Assembly (NCBI GenBank): GCA_041390365.1
Contig: JAWKQB010000003.1
Location: 868,001 to 932,000 of the forward strand
Source of the DNA: Syntrophotaleaceae bacterium
Lineage (GTDB): Bacteria; Desulfobacterota; Desulfuromonadia; Desulfuromonadales; Syntrophotaleaceae
Length of the DNA: 64,000 nt
Reading direction: 5' to 3'
Shown here: positions 52,442 through 61,282 of the stretch, piece after piece
Layout: every line of letters starts with the position of its first letter
Numbering within the stretch: position 1 is the stretch's first letter
Program-made: the position numbers and the translations under genes
The notes under the pieces: model-generated
The model's database searches: none
Seen by the model: the letters and a program-made list of their open reading frames with translations, nothing else
Told to the model about the DNA's origin: nothing

Positions 52442-53383
52442 TCAAGCCCTTTTCGTAAAGCCTTCAAGAACAATGAGGGAATTGGGGAACCCCATGGACG
52501 CAAGTCTCAGCCTGGCGTTTTCAGCCTCGGGGCGGCTGGAAAAATTCTTGAGGCGGACACAGTAAAAATTCCTTCCTTCTACCATCGAGTTCTCCATAAT
52601 CGCATCAGGAAACCCCAATCTCACCCGAGAAAGCAGTAATCCTGCTGCAGCACGGCTTTCAAAGGCCCCAACCTGAATTAAATACCTTGGATTTACCTCC
52701 TGCGCCCGGAATTCGCCGGCTCTCGGTCCCGATCCCGCGATCGTTTCCAAAGGATCATAGGGAGGACTGGAAGCGCCGAGGGGTAATGGTCGGGTCGACT
52801 TTTGGCCTTCGTTCCCCGTTTTCATTATATAGCCGAGCGCCTCGATCCGGACGGAAGCGGTCCCTCGGTCATAATAGCCCAACATTCTGGCCGCGGCACG
52901 AGACAGGTCAAGAACTCGATCCTTCACGTAGGGTCCCCGGTCATTGATCCGTAAAAGCAGCTTTTTTCCGTTTTCGAGATTGGTTACCCGGATGTGAATC
53001 CCGAGGGGCAGGGTTTTGTGAGCTGCGGTGAGCTCGTCCATATCGTAAACTTCCCCATTGGAAGTTTTCTTGCCATGAAACTCAGACCCGTACCAGCTCG
53101 CGATCCCTTCCTGCACAAAACCCGTACAGTTGGCTATCGGCTGGAAGAAGCGGCCATTAAGCTCATAGGGTTTCATCCAGATTTCCCCATGACTTTCAAC
53201 CAAACAGCTGAACCTGGGATTTTCTAAAGAAGTGCCGCTTTTTGCGGTGTCAGCAGGTTCCGGAAAATGGACAGAGGCCGGATCGAATTCGCTCCTGATG
53301 GCAATGGAACCGTGATCCGAACTCGGCAGGCACCCACCGACAAGGAACAGTGACAGGAAAAATGGCAGTAAAAGAAATTTCAT
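52442..53383 (-). CDS. rlpA: RlpA-like septal lytic transglycosylase with SPOR domain
   Basis: 313 residues from the ATG at 53383, chosen for AAGGA upstream and the lipoprotein signal that follows (LPFFLSLFLVGGC). The double-psi beta-barrel has GIASWYGSEFHGKKTSNGEV, LPLGIHIRVTNLENG and RINDRGPYVKDRVLDLSRAA, the RlpA signature with catalytic Asp. The C-terminal SPOR domain (YLIQVGAFESRAAAGLLLSR, FYCVRLKNFSSRPEAENARL) targets denuded septal peptidoglycan. It trims glycan strands during division. Confidence 0.92.
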   Translation of the reverse strand: MKFLLLPFFLSLFLVGGCLPSSDHGSIAIRSEFDPASVHFPEPADTAKSGTSLENPRFSCLVESHGEIWMKPYELNGRFFQPIANCTGFVQEGIASWYGSEFHGKKTSNGEVYDMDELTAAHKTLPLGIHIRVTNLENGKKLLLRINDRGPYVKDRVLDLSRAAARMLGYYDRGTASVRIEALGYIMKTGNEGQKSTRPLPLGASSPPYDPLETIAGSGPRAGEFRAQEVNPRYLIQVGAFESRAAAGLLLSRVRLGFPDAIMENSMVEGRNFYCVRLKNFSSRPEAENARLRLASMGFPNSLIVLEGFTKRA

Positions 53384-53600
53384 TGTTTTTCCTTCTAGAA
53401 GGTTGCCGCTCAATAATAACCGCAACCGACGATAATGAAAAGCAGAAATCAGTCCCTGGACCGGTCCTCCCGCCTCGGTGCATTGGCGTCCTGGTCTTTT
53501 TTCAGGCATCGTCTTACAGCCTATTGACATCTGACCCGAAGTTGCCGTAGTGTCCACAAATGTCCAAATGACAGGCAAACATGACATGCTCGGGGGATAG

Positions 53601-54278
53601 ATGAACCTTTCGGTTAAAGATGCGGCCCGGATTCTCTCTGTTTCTGAAAAGACGATTTATCGTTGGATCAAACAGGAGATTATTCCCGCCTACAAAGTCC
53701 ATGAAACCTATCGTTTTACCCGCGCCGAGCTGCTCGAATGGGCAACATCCCGACGTATGGGCATTTCACCGGAGGCCCTTGCCGATCCGGAGGGTGACAG
53801 CACCCCCTTGCCGACCCTTACCGAGGCTATGGAAGCGGGTGGGGTCTTTTATCGTATCGAGGGCCAAACTCGGGAAGACGTTCTCACCGATGTCGTTGCT
53901 CATCTGCGGCTCCCTGAGGAGGTCGATCGGGAATACCTGCGCCGGGTACTGATTGCCCGGGAAAAGCTTGCGTCAACCGGAATTGGCGAGGGGATAGCCA
54001 TCCCTCATCCCAGAAATCCGGTACTGCTGCACGTCACCCGCCCAACGGTGACCCTCTGCTTTCTGGAACGTCCTGTCGATTTCCGGTCTCTTGACGGCCG
54101 GCCGGTGCAGACGCTCTTCACCCTGATTTCACCTACTGTACGGTCTCATCTTCATATGCTCTCGCGGTTGGGATACCTCCTAAAAGACCAGTCTTTCCGC
54201 CAGGCTCTGGATACCCAGGAAAGCCGGGAAACCTTGTTCTCCTCACTACGCAAGGCTGAAGAAAGGTTGGCTCGCTAG
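53601..54278 (+). CDS. HTH - PTS EIIA-like fusion regulator
   Basis: 225 residues. The first 55 are an excisionase/MerR-type HTH (NLSVKDAARILSVSEKTIYR, WIKQEIIPAYKVHETYRFTR). The rest is a PtsN-like EIIA domain with the phosphorylatable His in GIGEGIAIPHPR (about 136). A DNA-binding domain fused to a phosphate-accepting domain implies that PTS phosphorylation state sets its output. It ends one base before the first membrane-subunit gene of the Ehr operon, so it is probably cotranscribed with and controls it. TTGACA at 53525 may be its promoter. Confidence 0.85.
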   Translation: MNLSVKDAARILSVSEKTIYRWIKQEIIPAYKVHETYRFTRAELLEWATSRRMGISPEALADPEGDSTPLPTLTEAMEAGGVFYRIEGQTREDVLTDVVAHLRLPEEVDREYLRRVLIAREKLASTGIGEGIAIPHPRNPVLLHVTRPTVTLCFLERPVDFRSLDGRPVQTLFTLISPTVRSHLHMLSRLGYLLKDQSFRQALDTQESRETLFSSLRKAEERLAR

Positions 54279-56288
54279 ATGTCTCCCGAACTGTTTTTGG
54301 TTGGTTTGGCCATAATCATGGCCGGCGGAATCGGAGCATTGCTGGCCGGCCGGGTCTCCCGAGCGGCCTCCCGATGGGCGGCCGGTTGCACCCTGATCGG
54401 TTCTTTCCTCGGCCTGACCGAGGCGCTGCATGTGCTTACAAGCGGTAGCACGCTGCATTTATCGATACCTGGGCCCCTCCCCGAAGGCGACATGGCCTTG
54501 GCCCTCGATCCCCTGAGCGCCTGCTTTTTGTTGCCGGTTTTTCTGCTGGCCGCCCTGTGTGCTGTTTTTGGTACGTCTTATCTCGCCGAGGAAGAGGAGT
54601 CCCGTAACCTCGGACCCCACTGGTTTTTCTATTGTGGCCTGGTGGTATCTATGGCCCTGGTTTTGACGGCCGCCAATGGTCTGCTGTTCCTGGCGGTCTG
54701 GGAATTGATGTCGCTGGCCAGCTTTTTTCTGGTGGCTTATGAAAATCGCCGGACGGAGGTCGTCCGGGCTGCCTGGATCTATCTGATTGCCTGCCATTTG
54801 GGAAGCGCCTTTCTTTTCGCTCTTTTTCTGCTGGCCGGAAATTTCTGCGGTAGCTTGCAATTCGCCGATTTTGTCCGGCTTGGAGGCGTCTCACCCGGAT
54901 TCGCCCTGCTGCTTTTCCTGCTCTGCCTTGTTGGTTTCGGCACTAAGGCCGGCCTGTTCCCCCTGCATGTCTGGCTTCCCGATGCCCATCCCGCCGCTCC
55001 AAGTCACGTATCGGCGCTGATGTCGGGAGCTATGGTGAAAACGGGTATTTACGGTATTTTGCGAATATCAACACTGCTCCCCCTGCCGCCTGCCTGGCTG
55101 GGTCTGTCGGTGGCCTTTCTTGGGATTCTTGGAGCGCTTTACGGTATCCTTTTGGCCGCGGTCCAGTCCGATATCAAGCGCTGTCTGGCTTATTCAACAG
55201 TGGAAAACGTCGGCATCATCTTTGTCGGTATCGGAGCCGGCATGTATGGCCTGGCTCGGCACCAGGAAGGGATCGCCATGCTCGGTTTTGCTGGAGCTCT
55301 GTTGCATGTCTGGAACCATGCCCTGTTCAAAGGATTGATGTTTCTCGGTGCCGGAAGCCTGTCGCATGGGGCAGGCACCCGCGATATGAACCGTATGGGC
55401 GGATTGCTGCGGCGTATGCCTGTTACCGGAGGGCTTCTGGTGGGCGGAAGTTTGGCCATCGCCGCCCTTCCGCCTCTCAATGGTCTTGTCGGCGAATGGC
55501 TGATCTATCTCGGACTCTTACGCACAGGCTTGGCGGGCGACGGGTTTGCAGGCCTGCTGCCGCTGGTGCTGGCGGTCCTGCTTGCGGTTACCGGTGCACT
55601 TGCAGTTGTGGTTTTCACCCGCCTGGCCGGGGTGGCCCTGCTCGGAGAGCCCCGTTCAGACCGGGCAGCAGCAGCCCATGAAGCACCGACTGCGATGTCT
55701 CTGCCGATGAAGGTTCTGCTCCTGGGCTGTTTGGCGGTCGGCCTTGCACCGCAGGCTGCAGTCCGGTTACTGACCGCGCCCCTCGTTGCCCTGACTGGAG
55801 CAGGAGTCGGGGAGCTTGCCGCCCATTTGAGGGTTGTGGCCAATCTCGGTCTGGCTGCCCTGGTCATCCTGCTCGGTCTGGCCCTGGTTTTCGGACTGCT
55901 GTTATGGTTGTGCCGGATGCGGCCTGCGGGGCGGTCTGGCACCTGGGGGTGTGGTTTCTCCTTCCCCTCAGCGCGCATGGCCTATACGGCCGGCAGTTAT
56001 GCCGAACTGACACAGAATCACCTGGTGCCTGCGCCCTTGCGTTCAAAACCGGTATCCACGGCGCCCGAGGGATTGTTTCCGGCTGCGGGTCGTCTCGTGT
56101 TCGATTCACTGGATCCGATTCTGGATCGGATGTTCCAACCGTTTTTTCGGCGCTTCGCCGACCGGATCGTACGGCTGCGCTGGCTGCAACAGGGGAAACT
56201 CCCCATTTACCTGTTGTATATTTTCGCCGCCTGCGCACTCCTGATCGCCTGGAGCGTGCTTGAGGGGAGGGGGTGGAGGCTGGGATGA
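54279..56288 (+). CDS. hyfB: Hydrogenase-4 component B-like antiporter subunit (first copy)
   Basis: 669 residues, about 16 TM segments. A NuoL/MrpA-like proton-conducting subunit: Glu in LLFLAVWELMSLASFFLVAY, Lys in GFGTKAGLFPLHVWLPDAHP, and His/Lys in SALMSGAMVKTGIYGILR. The C-terminal GTWGCGF and PEGLFPAAGRLVFDSLDP segments are typical of HyfB. It follows the regulator with 0 bp between stop and start. Together with the second HyfB and HyfF it gives the complex three antiporter-type modules. Confidence 0.9.
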   Translation: MSPELFLVGLAIIMAGGIGALLAGRVSRAASRWAAGCTLIGSFLGLTEALHVLTSGSTLHLSIPGPLPEGDMALALDPLSACFLLPVFLLAALCAVFGTSYLAEEEESRNLGPHWFFYCGLVVSMALVLTAANGLLFLAVWELMSLASFFLVAYENRRTEVVRAAWIYLIACHLGSAFLFALFLLAGNFCGSLQFADFVRLGGVSPGFALLLFLLCLVGFGTKAGLFPLHVWLPDAHPAAPSHVSALMSGAMVKTGIYGILRISTLLPLPPAWLGLSVAFLGILGALYGILLAAVQSDIKRCLAYSTVENVGIIFVGIGAGMYGLARHQEGIAMLGFAGALLHVWNHALFKGLMFLGAGSLSHGAGTRDMNRMGGLLRRMPVTGGLLVGGSLAIAALPPLNGLVGEWLIYLGLLRTGLAGDGFAGLLPLVLAVLLAVTGALAVVVFTRLAGVALLGEPRSDRAAAAHEAPTAMSLPMKVLLLGCLAVGLAPQAAVRLLTAPLVALTGAGVGELAAHLRVVANLGLAALVILLGLALVFGLLLWLCRMRPAGRSGTWGCGFSFPSARMAYTAGSYAELTQNHLVPAPLRSKPVSTAPEGLFPAAGRLVFDSLDPILDRMFQPFFRRFADRIVRLRWLQQGKLPIYLLYIFAACALLIAWSVLEGRGWRLG

Positions 56289-58249
56289 TATCCTGGATCG
56301 TCATCAGTACACTGCTGATAGCCCTGTCAGGGGTTCCCGGGCTGTTTCTGGCCCGTAGCCGCAGCGGGGGCGAAATCTTGTCAGGGCTGCTGGTTCTGGC
56401 CGGGGTCGGGGCAGGATTGGCCGGTGTTCTGAAAGGTCTGCACAGGGCAGGGGAGACCACCCTTGAGTTTCCCTGGTCGATTCCGGGTGGGGCACTGGTG
56501 CTGAGTCTGGACGGACTGTCCATGCTTTTTCTGTTGCCCCTCTTTCTTGTCGTAGGCTGCGGCGCGCTGTACGGTTTCGGCTATTGGCCACAAAGAAAGC
56601 ACCCCGACAACGGTCGCAGGCTGCGGCTCTTTTATGGTCTGATCAGCGCAGCCATGATTACGCTGCTGACCGCCCGCAACGGTCTGCTGTTTCTGCTGGC
56701 CTGGGAAATAATGGCCCTCTCCGGGTTTTTCCTGGTAACCACCGAGGAGGACAAAGCTGAGGCCCGTCGGGCCGGCTATGTTTATCTTGCGGCAACCCAT
56801 ACCGGAACTTTGGCGCTTTTCGCCATGTTCGTCCTGCTGGACCAGGGTGCGGGCGCCTTCGGTTTCCCGGTGGCCGGTTCAGTGCCGTTCCAGGGGTCGG
56901 CGGTTTTTTTGTTCGGTTTGTTCGGTTTCGGTCTCAAGGCCGGTTTGATTCCGCTCCACATCTGGCTGCCGGGCGCTCACGCCGCTGCCCCGAGTCACGC
57001 TTCAGCCCTGCTTTCCGGGGTGATGATCAAAACCGGCATTTACGGCCTGGTGCGATTAACATCCTTTTTTGCTGTCATTCCTCCCTGGTGGGGTTGGACG
57101 GTGCTGATGCTTGGCGTGCTTTCCGGCATTTTCGGAGTGGTTTTTGCCCTGGCCCAGCACGATATCAAGCGCCTGCTCGCCTATCACAGCGTGGAGAACA
57201 TCGGCATCATCGCCCTCGGCCTGGGACTGGCCCTGCTGGGCCGCAGCTATGACCTGCCGGCTTTGACCCTCCTGGGGATGGCGGGTGCGCTGCTGCATGT
57301 CGTCAATCATGGTCTGTTCAAGTCGCTGCTTTTTTTGAGTGCCGGCTCGGTTATACATGCCGTCGGTACCCGGGAGATCGATCGATACGGCGGGATTTTG
57401 CGACGCCAGCCACTGACCGCACTGTTTTTTCTGGGCGGTGCCGTGGCCATCTGCGGTCTGCCCCCGCTCAACGGCTTCGTCAGCGAATGGCTGATCTATC
57501 TCGGCTCTTTTGCAGCCCTTGAGAGTAAAGAACTGATGGTTGTGCTGGCCGTCCTGGTCGCTCCGGCGCTTGCCCTGATCGGCGGCCTGGCCCTGGCCTG
57601 CTTCGTCAAGGTTTTCGGTATAACCTTTCTTGGCGAAGCGCGAACCATGGAAGCCTCAACGGCCCATGAATCGACGTTCTCCATGCTCCTGGCGATGGCG
57701 CCGCTGCTGGCGGCCTGTACCTGGATCGGCCTTTTTCCCAGCACCGTTGCAGGGCTGCTTGAAAATGCGGTCAGGTCCTGGAATCCGGCTCTCTCAACGG
57801 TGGCTCTGACTGCCCCCCTCGCGCCTGTGCCGATGATCGGCGTGATGGGACTGATTCTGCTGGCGGCACTGGTGCTGGTCGGATTCTGGCTCGGTATCCT
57901 GAGCCGAAAGGGAGCTGAGGAGAGCGCCACCTGGGGATGCGGGTATGCCCAGCCGACGGTTCGCATGCAATATACCGCCTCATCTTTCGCCGACGGCCTG
58001 GTCCGACTGTTCCGGTTCGGGCTCTGGACCGAGCGCAGCGGCGACAGGGTCGATGGAATTTTTCCGAGAGTCAACGGTTTTCACAGTCAGACTCCGGACA
58101 CGGTGCTGGACCGGGGGCTGTTCCCCGGCTTCCGGTTGGCAGGGCAGGCCTTTGTCTGGCTCCGATCCCGGGTCCAAAACGGCAAGACAGCACGTTATCT
58201 GCTCTACGTGGCACTGACGGTTGTATTTCTGCTTCTGATCAGAATTTGA
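56285..58249 (+). CDS. hyfB: Hydrogenase-4 component B-like antiporter subunit (second copy)
   Basis: 654 residues from the ATG at 56285, overlapping the previous stop as ATGA; a GTG four codons earlier is less likely. Same layout as its neighbour: Glu in LLAWEIMALSGFFLV, Lys in FGLKAGLIPLHIWLPGAHAA, SALLSGVMIKTGIYGLV, and C-terminal ATWGCGYAQPTVRMQYTAS. The two copies are clearly related but diverged, so they are an old duplication or separate subunits rather than recent copies. Confidence 0.9.
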   Translation: MISWIVISTLLIALSGVPGLFLARSRSGGEILSGLLVLAGVGAGLAGVLKGLHRAGETTLEFPWSIPGGALVLSLDGLSMLFLLPLFLVVGCGALYGFGYWPQRKHPDNGRRLRLFYGLISAAMITLLTARNGLLFLLAWEIMALSGFFLVTTEEDKAEARRAGYVYLAATHTGTLALFAMFVLLDQGAGAFGFPVAGSVPFQGSAVFLFGLFGFGLKAGLIPLHIWLPGAHAAAPSHASALLSGVMIKTGIYGLVRLTSFFAVIPPWWGWTVLMLGVLSGIFGVVFALAQHDIKRLLAYHSVENIGIIALGLGLALLGRSYDLPALTLLGMAGALLHVVNHGLFKSLLFLSAGSVIHAVGTREIDRYGGILRRQPLTALFFLGGAVAICGLPPLNGFVSEWLIYLGSFAALESKELMVVLAVLVAPALALIGGLALACFVKVFGITFLGEARTMEASTAHESTFSMLLAMAPLLAACTWIGLFPSTVAGLLENAVRSWNPALSTVALTAPLAPVPMIGVMGLILLAALVLVGFWLGILSRKGAEESATWGCGYAQPTVRMQYTASSFADGLVRLFRFGLWTERSGDRVDGIFPRVNGFHSQTPDTVLDRGLFPGFRLAGQAFVWLRSRVQNGKTARYLLYVALTVVFLLLIRI

Positions 58250-58262
58250 CGAGGTTCCGGTA

Positions 58263-59174
58263 ATGATCGTCCGAATAGTTCTTCATTTGGCTCTGCTGCT
58301 CCTGTTCGCTCCCATGCTGCAGGGGGTGATCACCAAGACCAAGGCACTGTTTGCCGGCCGAATCGGGGCACCCCTGCTGCAGCCATACCGGGATTTGGCC
58401 AAGCTGTGGCGCAAGGGGTTTGTCTTCAGCCGTACCACAACCTGGGTTTTTCTTGCCGGACCTGTCGTCGGGCTGGTGGTGCCCGTACTTGCGTCCCTGC
58501 TGATCCCCTTCGGCGCTTTGCGAGCCCCGATATCCTTCGAGGGAGATCTGATCCTTTTCGTTTATCTTTTCGCTCTGTCGCGTTTTTTCACCGCGGCTGC
58601 GGCTCTGGACACGGGTTCCAGCTTTGAGGGGATGGGGGCGGCCCGGGAAGTCACCTTCTCCTGCCTGGCCGAACCGACCCTGCTGTTCGCCTTGATCGTA
58701 CTTGCCCGCCTGGCTGGCAGTTTGTCCCTGGACCAGTTGCTGGGACCCCATCTGGCTGCCGCCTGGGGACCGGCGGCTGCTTCACTGGGGCTGATCGTCG
58801 TCTGTCTGATCGTGGTACTGCTGGTGGAGAATTCCCGCATCCCCTTCGATGACCCCAACACCCACCTGGAACTGACCATGATCCATGAGGTCATGGTTCT
58901 CGATCACAGCGGGCCTGCTCTGGGGATGATTCTCTATGGCGCCGCTCTAAAACTGATGGTCATGGGCGCCCTGGTGGTGCGCCTGGTGCTCCCCTGGCAG
59001 ACCGGTTTCATGAGGCTCGATGCATTGATTTTCCTGGGAGGCATGCTGCTCCTGGCTGTTCTGATCGGGGTCGTTGAATCGGTAATGGCCCGCCTGCGGC
59101 TGGTACGGATCCCCCAACTTCTGATCGGCACCACCCTGATTTCAGCCTTTGCACTGGTGCTGGTGCTGCGCTGA
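58263..59174 (+). CDS. hyfC: Hydrogenase-4 component C-like subunit (NuoH family)
   Basis: 303 residues, eight or more TM segments. MLQGVITKTKALFAGRIGAP then LLQPYRDLAKLWRKG at the N-terminus and VENSRIPFDDPNTHLELTMI then HEVMVLDHSGPAL (carboxylates of the quinone/proton channel) are conserved in NuoH/HyfC. It connects the soluble arm with the antiporter subunits. 13-bp gap after hyfB copy 2. Confidence 0.92.
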   Translation: MIVRIVLHLALLLLFAPMLQGVITKTKALFAGRIGAPLLQPYRDLAKLWRKGFVFSRTTTWVFLAGPVVGLVVPVLASLLIPFGALRAPISFEGDLILFVYLFALSRFFTAAAALDTGSSFEGMGAAREVTFSCLAEPTLLFALIVLARLAGSLSLDQLLGPHLAAAWGPAAASLGLIVVCLIVVLLVENSRIPFDDPNTHLELTMIHEVMVLDHSGPALGMILYGAALKLMVMGALVVRLVLPWQTGFMRLDALIFLGGMLLLAVLIGVVESVMARLRLVRIPQLLIGTTLISAFALVLVLR

Positions 59175-59208
59175 GTGTGACGGGAACCATTATCGGAGAT
59201 GTGATTCC

Positions 59209-59847
59209 ATGTACGGTCTAAGTAATTTCTGTCTGCTGCTGGTCATTCTGCTCAACTTCTTCTGCCTCGGGAGTTCCCGGTTGGCGGCGTGCATCCGGGC
59301 CGTCGCATTGCAGGGGGCGCTGCTGGCTCTGCTGCCGGTCACGGCGCACGGGTTTTCCGGTCATGCCCTGCTGCTGGCGGTCGGCGCCTTCCTTCTCAAG
59401 GGGTTGTTCATCCCCTGGCTGCTGCTCAAAGCCATCCGTGAGGTGAAGATCCGCAAGGAGGTCGAGCCGTTGATCGGGTTCGTGCCGACGATGATCCTCG
59501 GTGCCCTGGTGACTGCCGGCGCCTTCATCTTTGCCGATTCCCTGCCGCTGGTCGAGGGGCATCGTGGCGGACTTTTCATCCCCACCGCCCTGGCCACGCT
59601 CTTTGCCGGTTTTCTGCTGCTGATGACCCGTCGCAAGGCCATTACCCAGGTGCTGGGCTACCTGGTTCTGGAAAACGGCATCTTCATCTTCGGAGTGCTG
59701 CTTTCCGAAGCAATGCCTCTGATGGTCGAGGCCGGGGTCCTGCTCGACCTGCTGGTCGGCGTTTTCGTCATGGGGATCGTCATGAACCAGATCAACCAGG
59801 AATTTTCAACCCTGAATACCGAATACCTCTCGGCCCTCAAGGAATAA
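59209..59847 (+). CDS. hyfE: Hydrogenase-4 component E-like subunit (NuoK related)
   Basis: 212 residues from the ATG at 59209, preceded by CGGAG. Six to seven TM segments: LLLVILLNFFCLGSSRLAAC, ALLLAVGAFLLKGLFIPWLL, LIGFVPTMILGALVTAGAFI, ITQVLGYLVLENGIFIFGVL with Glu in VLENG conserved as in NuoK. It forms part of the membrane ion pathway. The last gene before HyfF, with a 4-bp gap to the next ATG. Confidence 0.9.
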   Translation: MYGLSNFCLLLVILLNFFCLGSSRLAACIRAVALQGALLALLPVTAHGFSGHALLLAVGAFLLKGLFIPWLLLKAIREVKIRKEVEPLIGFVPTMILGALVTAGAFIFADSLPLVEGHRGGLFIPTALATLFAGFLLLMTRRKAITQVLGYLVLENGIFIFGVLLSEAMPLMVEAGVLLDLLVGVFVMGIVMNQINQEFSTLNTEYLSALKE

Positions 59848-59851
59848 CGCC

Positions 59852-61282
59852 ATGTTTGCCCTGCTGATCCTCATCCCCCTGGCCTTTGCCGCTCTGGCTC
59901 TTGTCACCCCCTGGTACCAGGCCCGCTCCTGGTTGCTGCCGGCGGCCGGCGGAACGCATCTTAGCCTGGCCATCCTGCTCTGCAGCCGTCGCGAACCGGC
60001 GGCGCCGGCCGGTACCTGGGTCGGGCTCGACGCCCTTTCGGTCCTGGTGCTCCTGGTGACCAGCGTTCTGTTTCTCGCCTGCGCTCTCTACTCTGTCGAA
60101 TATCTGAAAATGCGCCGGGATCGGGGCAACCGGGCCATCGTGCCCTGTCTGCTCGTTTTTCTTTCCGCAATGACCCTGGCGGTGACGGCCCGTCACCTCG
60201 GGGTGCTCTGGATTGCCGTTGAAGCGACGACTATTGCCAGCGCTCCTCTGATCTACTACAACCGAAACCGCCTGTCCATCGAGGCCACCTGGAAATATCT
60301 GCTGATCTGCTCGGTCGGCATCGCCCTGGCGATGCTCGGCCTGATGTTCATTGCCTATGCGGCCCTCGGCGGCGGGGCGGATGTCAGCCTGCAACTCGAC
60401 AGTCTTCTGGCCGAGGGACCGACCCTGGCCCGGCCCTGGCTCCACGCGGGTTTTGTTTTCCTGCTGGTGGGTTTCGGCACCAAAATGGGGCTGGCCCCGC
60501 TGCACACCTGGAAACCCGATGCCTATGGTGAAGCATCGGGCATGGTCGGTGCGCTTCTGGCCGGCGGGCTGACCAGCGTCGCCTTTCTGGCGATACTGCG
60601 GGGGATGCAGATCATGGCCGCCGCCGGCGATCTCTCCATGGCCCGCCAGGCCATGCTTGGGCTGGGACTGCTCTCTCTGCTGCTGGCGGCGGTGTTCATG
60701 GTGCGCCAGCCCGACATCAAGCGGATGCTGGCCTATTCCTCGGTTGAGCACATGGGAATCCTGGCTATCGGGGTCGGCATCGGCGGCTTGGCCACCTTCG
60801 GCACCCTGCTGCACCTGATCAATAATGCTTTGACCAAGGGTTGTCTGTTTCTTTCGGCGGGTAACATTCAGCGAGCCTTTGCCAGCAAGCATCTTTCCGA
60901 AGTGCGTGGTGCGGCAACCGCGCTGCCGGTATCGGGAGGCCTTTTTCTGGCCGGCTTCCTGGCCATAACCGGATCCCCCCCCTTCGGGCCTTTCCTGAGC
61001 GAGTTTACCATCCTTCGAGGGATCTTCGAATCGGGCCGGATGGCGGTGGGTGTGGTTTTCCTGCTCCTGCTGGCCATGGTGTTCATCGGCATGGGGGCTA
61101 CGGTTCTCAGTGCAACTCAGGGGGAGCCGACCGAGCCGGATCTGCATGCCAGGGATCGGCTGCTGCTGGTGACGCCTCCCCTGGTGTTGCTGCTGGCGGT
61201 GCTTGTGCTCGGCCTTTATCTTCCCGCCCCGCTGACCAGACTTTTGCAGGAGGCCGCTTCCCTGCTGGAGAGCAAGCCATGA
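59852..61282 (+). CDS. hyfF: Hydrogenase-4 component F-like antiporter subunit
   Basis: 476 residues, 13-14 TM segments. NuoN/NuoM-like: VLWIAVEATTIASAPLIYYN (Glu), LVGFGTKMGLAPLHTWKPDA then YGEASGMVGALLAGG (Lys, His), DIKRMLAYSSVEHMGI, and GSPPFGPFLSEFTILRGIFE. It is the third antiporter-type subunit of the operon. Its last 4 bp overlap the start of the large-subunit gene. Confidence 0.92.
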   Translation: MFALLILIPLAFAALALVTPWYQARSWLLPAAGGTHLSLAILLCSRREPAAPAGTWVGLDALSVLVLLVTSVLFLACALYSVEYLKMRRDRGNRAIVPCLLVFLSAMTLAVTARHLGVLWIAVEATTIASAPLIYYNRNRLSIEATWKYLLICSVGIALAMLGLMFIAYAALGGGADVSLQLDSLLAEGPTLARPWLHAGFVFLLVGFGTKMGLAPLHTWKPDAYGEASGMVGALLAGGLTSVAFLAILRGMQIMAAAGDLSMARQAMLGLGLLSLLLAAVFMVRQPDIKRMLAYSSVEHMGILAIGVGIGGLATFGTLLHLINNALTKGCLFLSAGNIQRAFASKHLSEVRGAATALPVSGGLFLAGFLAITGSPPFGPFLSEFTILRGIFESGRMAVGVVFLLLLAMVFIGMGATVLSATQGEPTEPDLHARDRLLLVTPPLVLLLAVLVLGLYLPAPLTRLLQEAASLLESKP

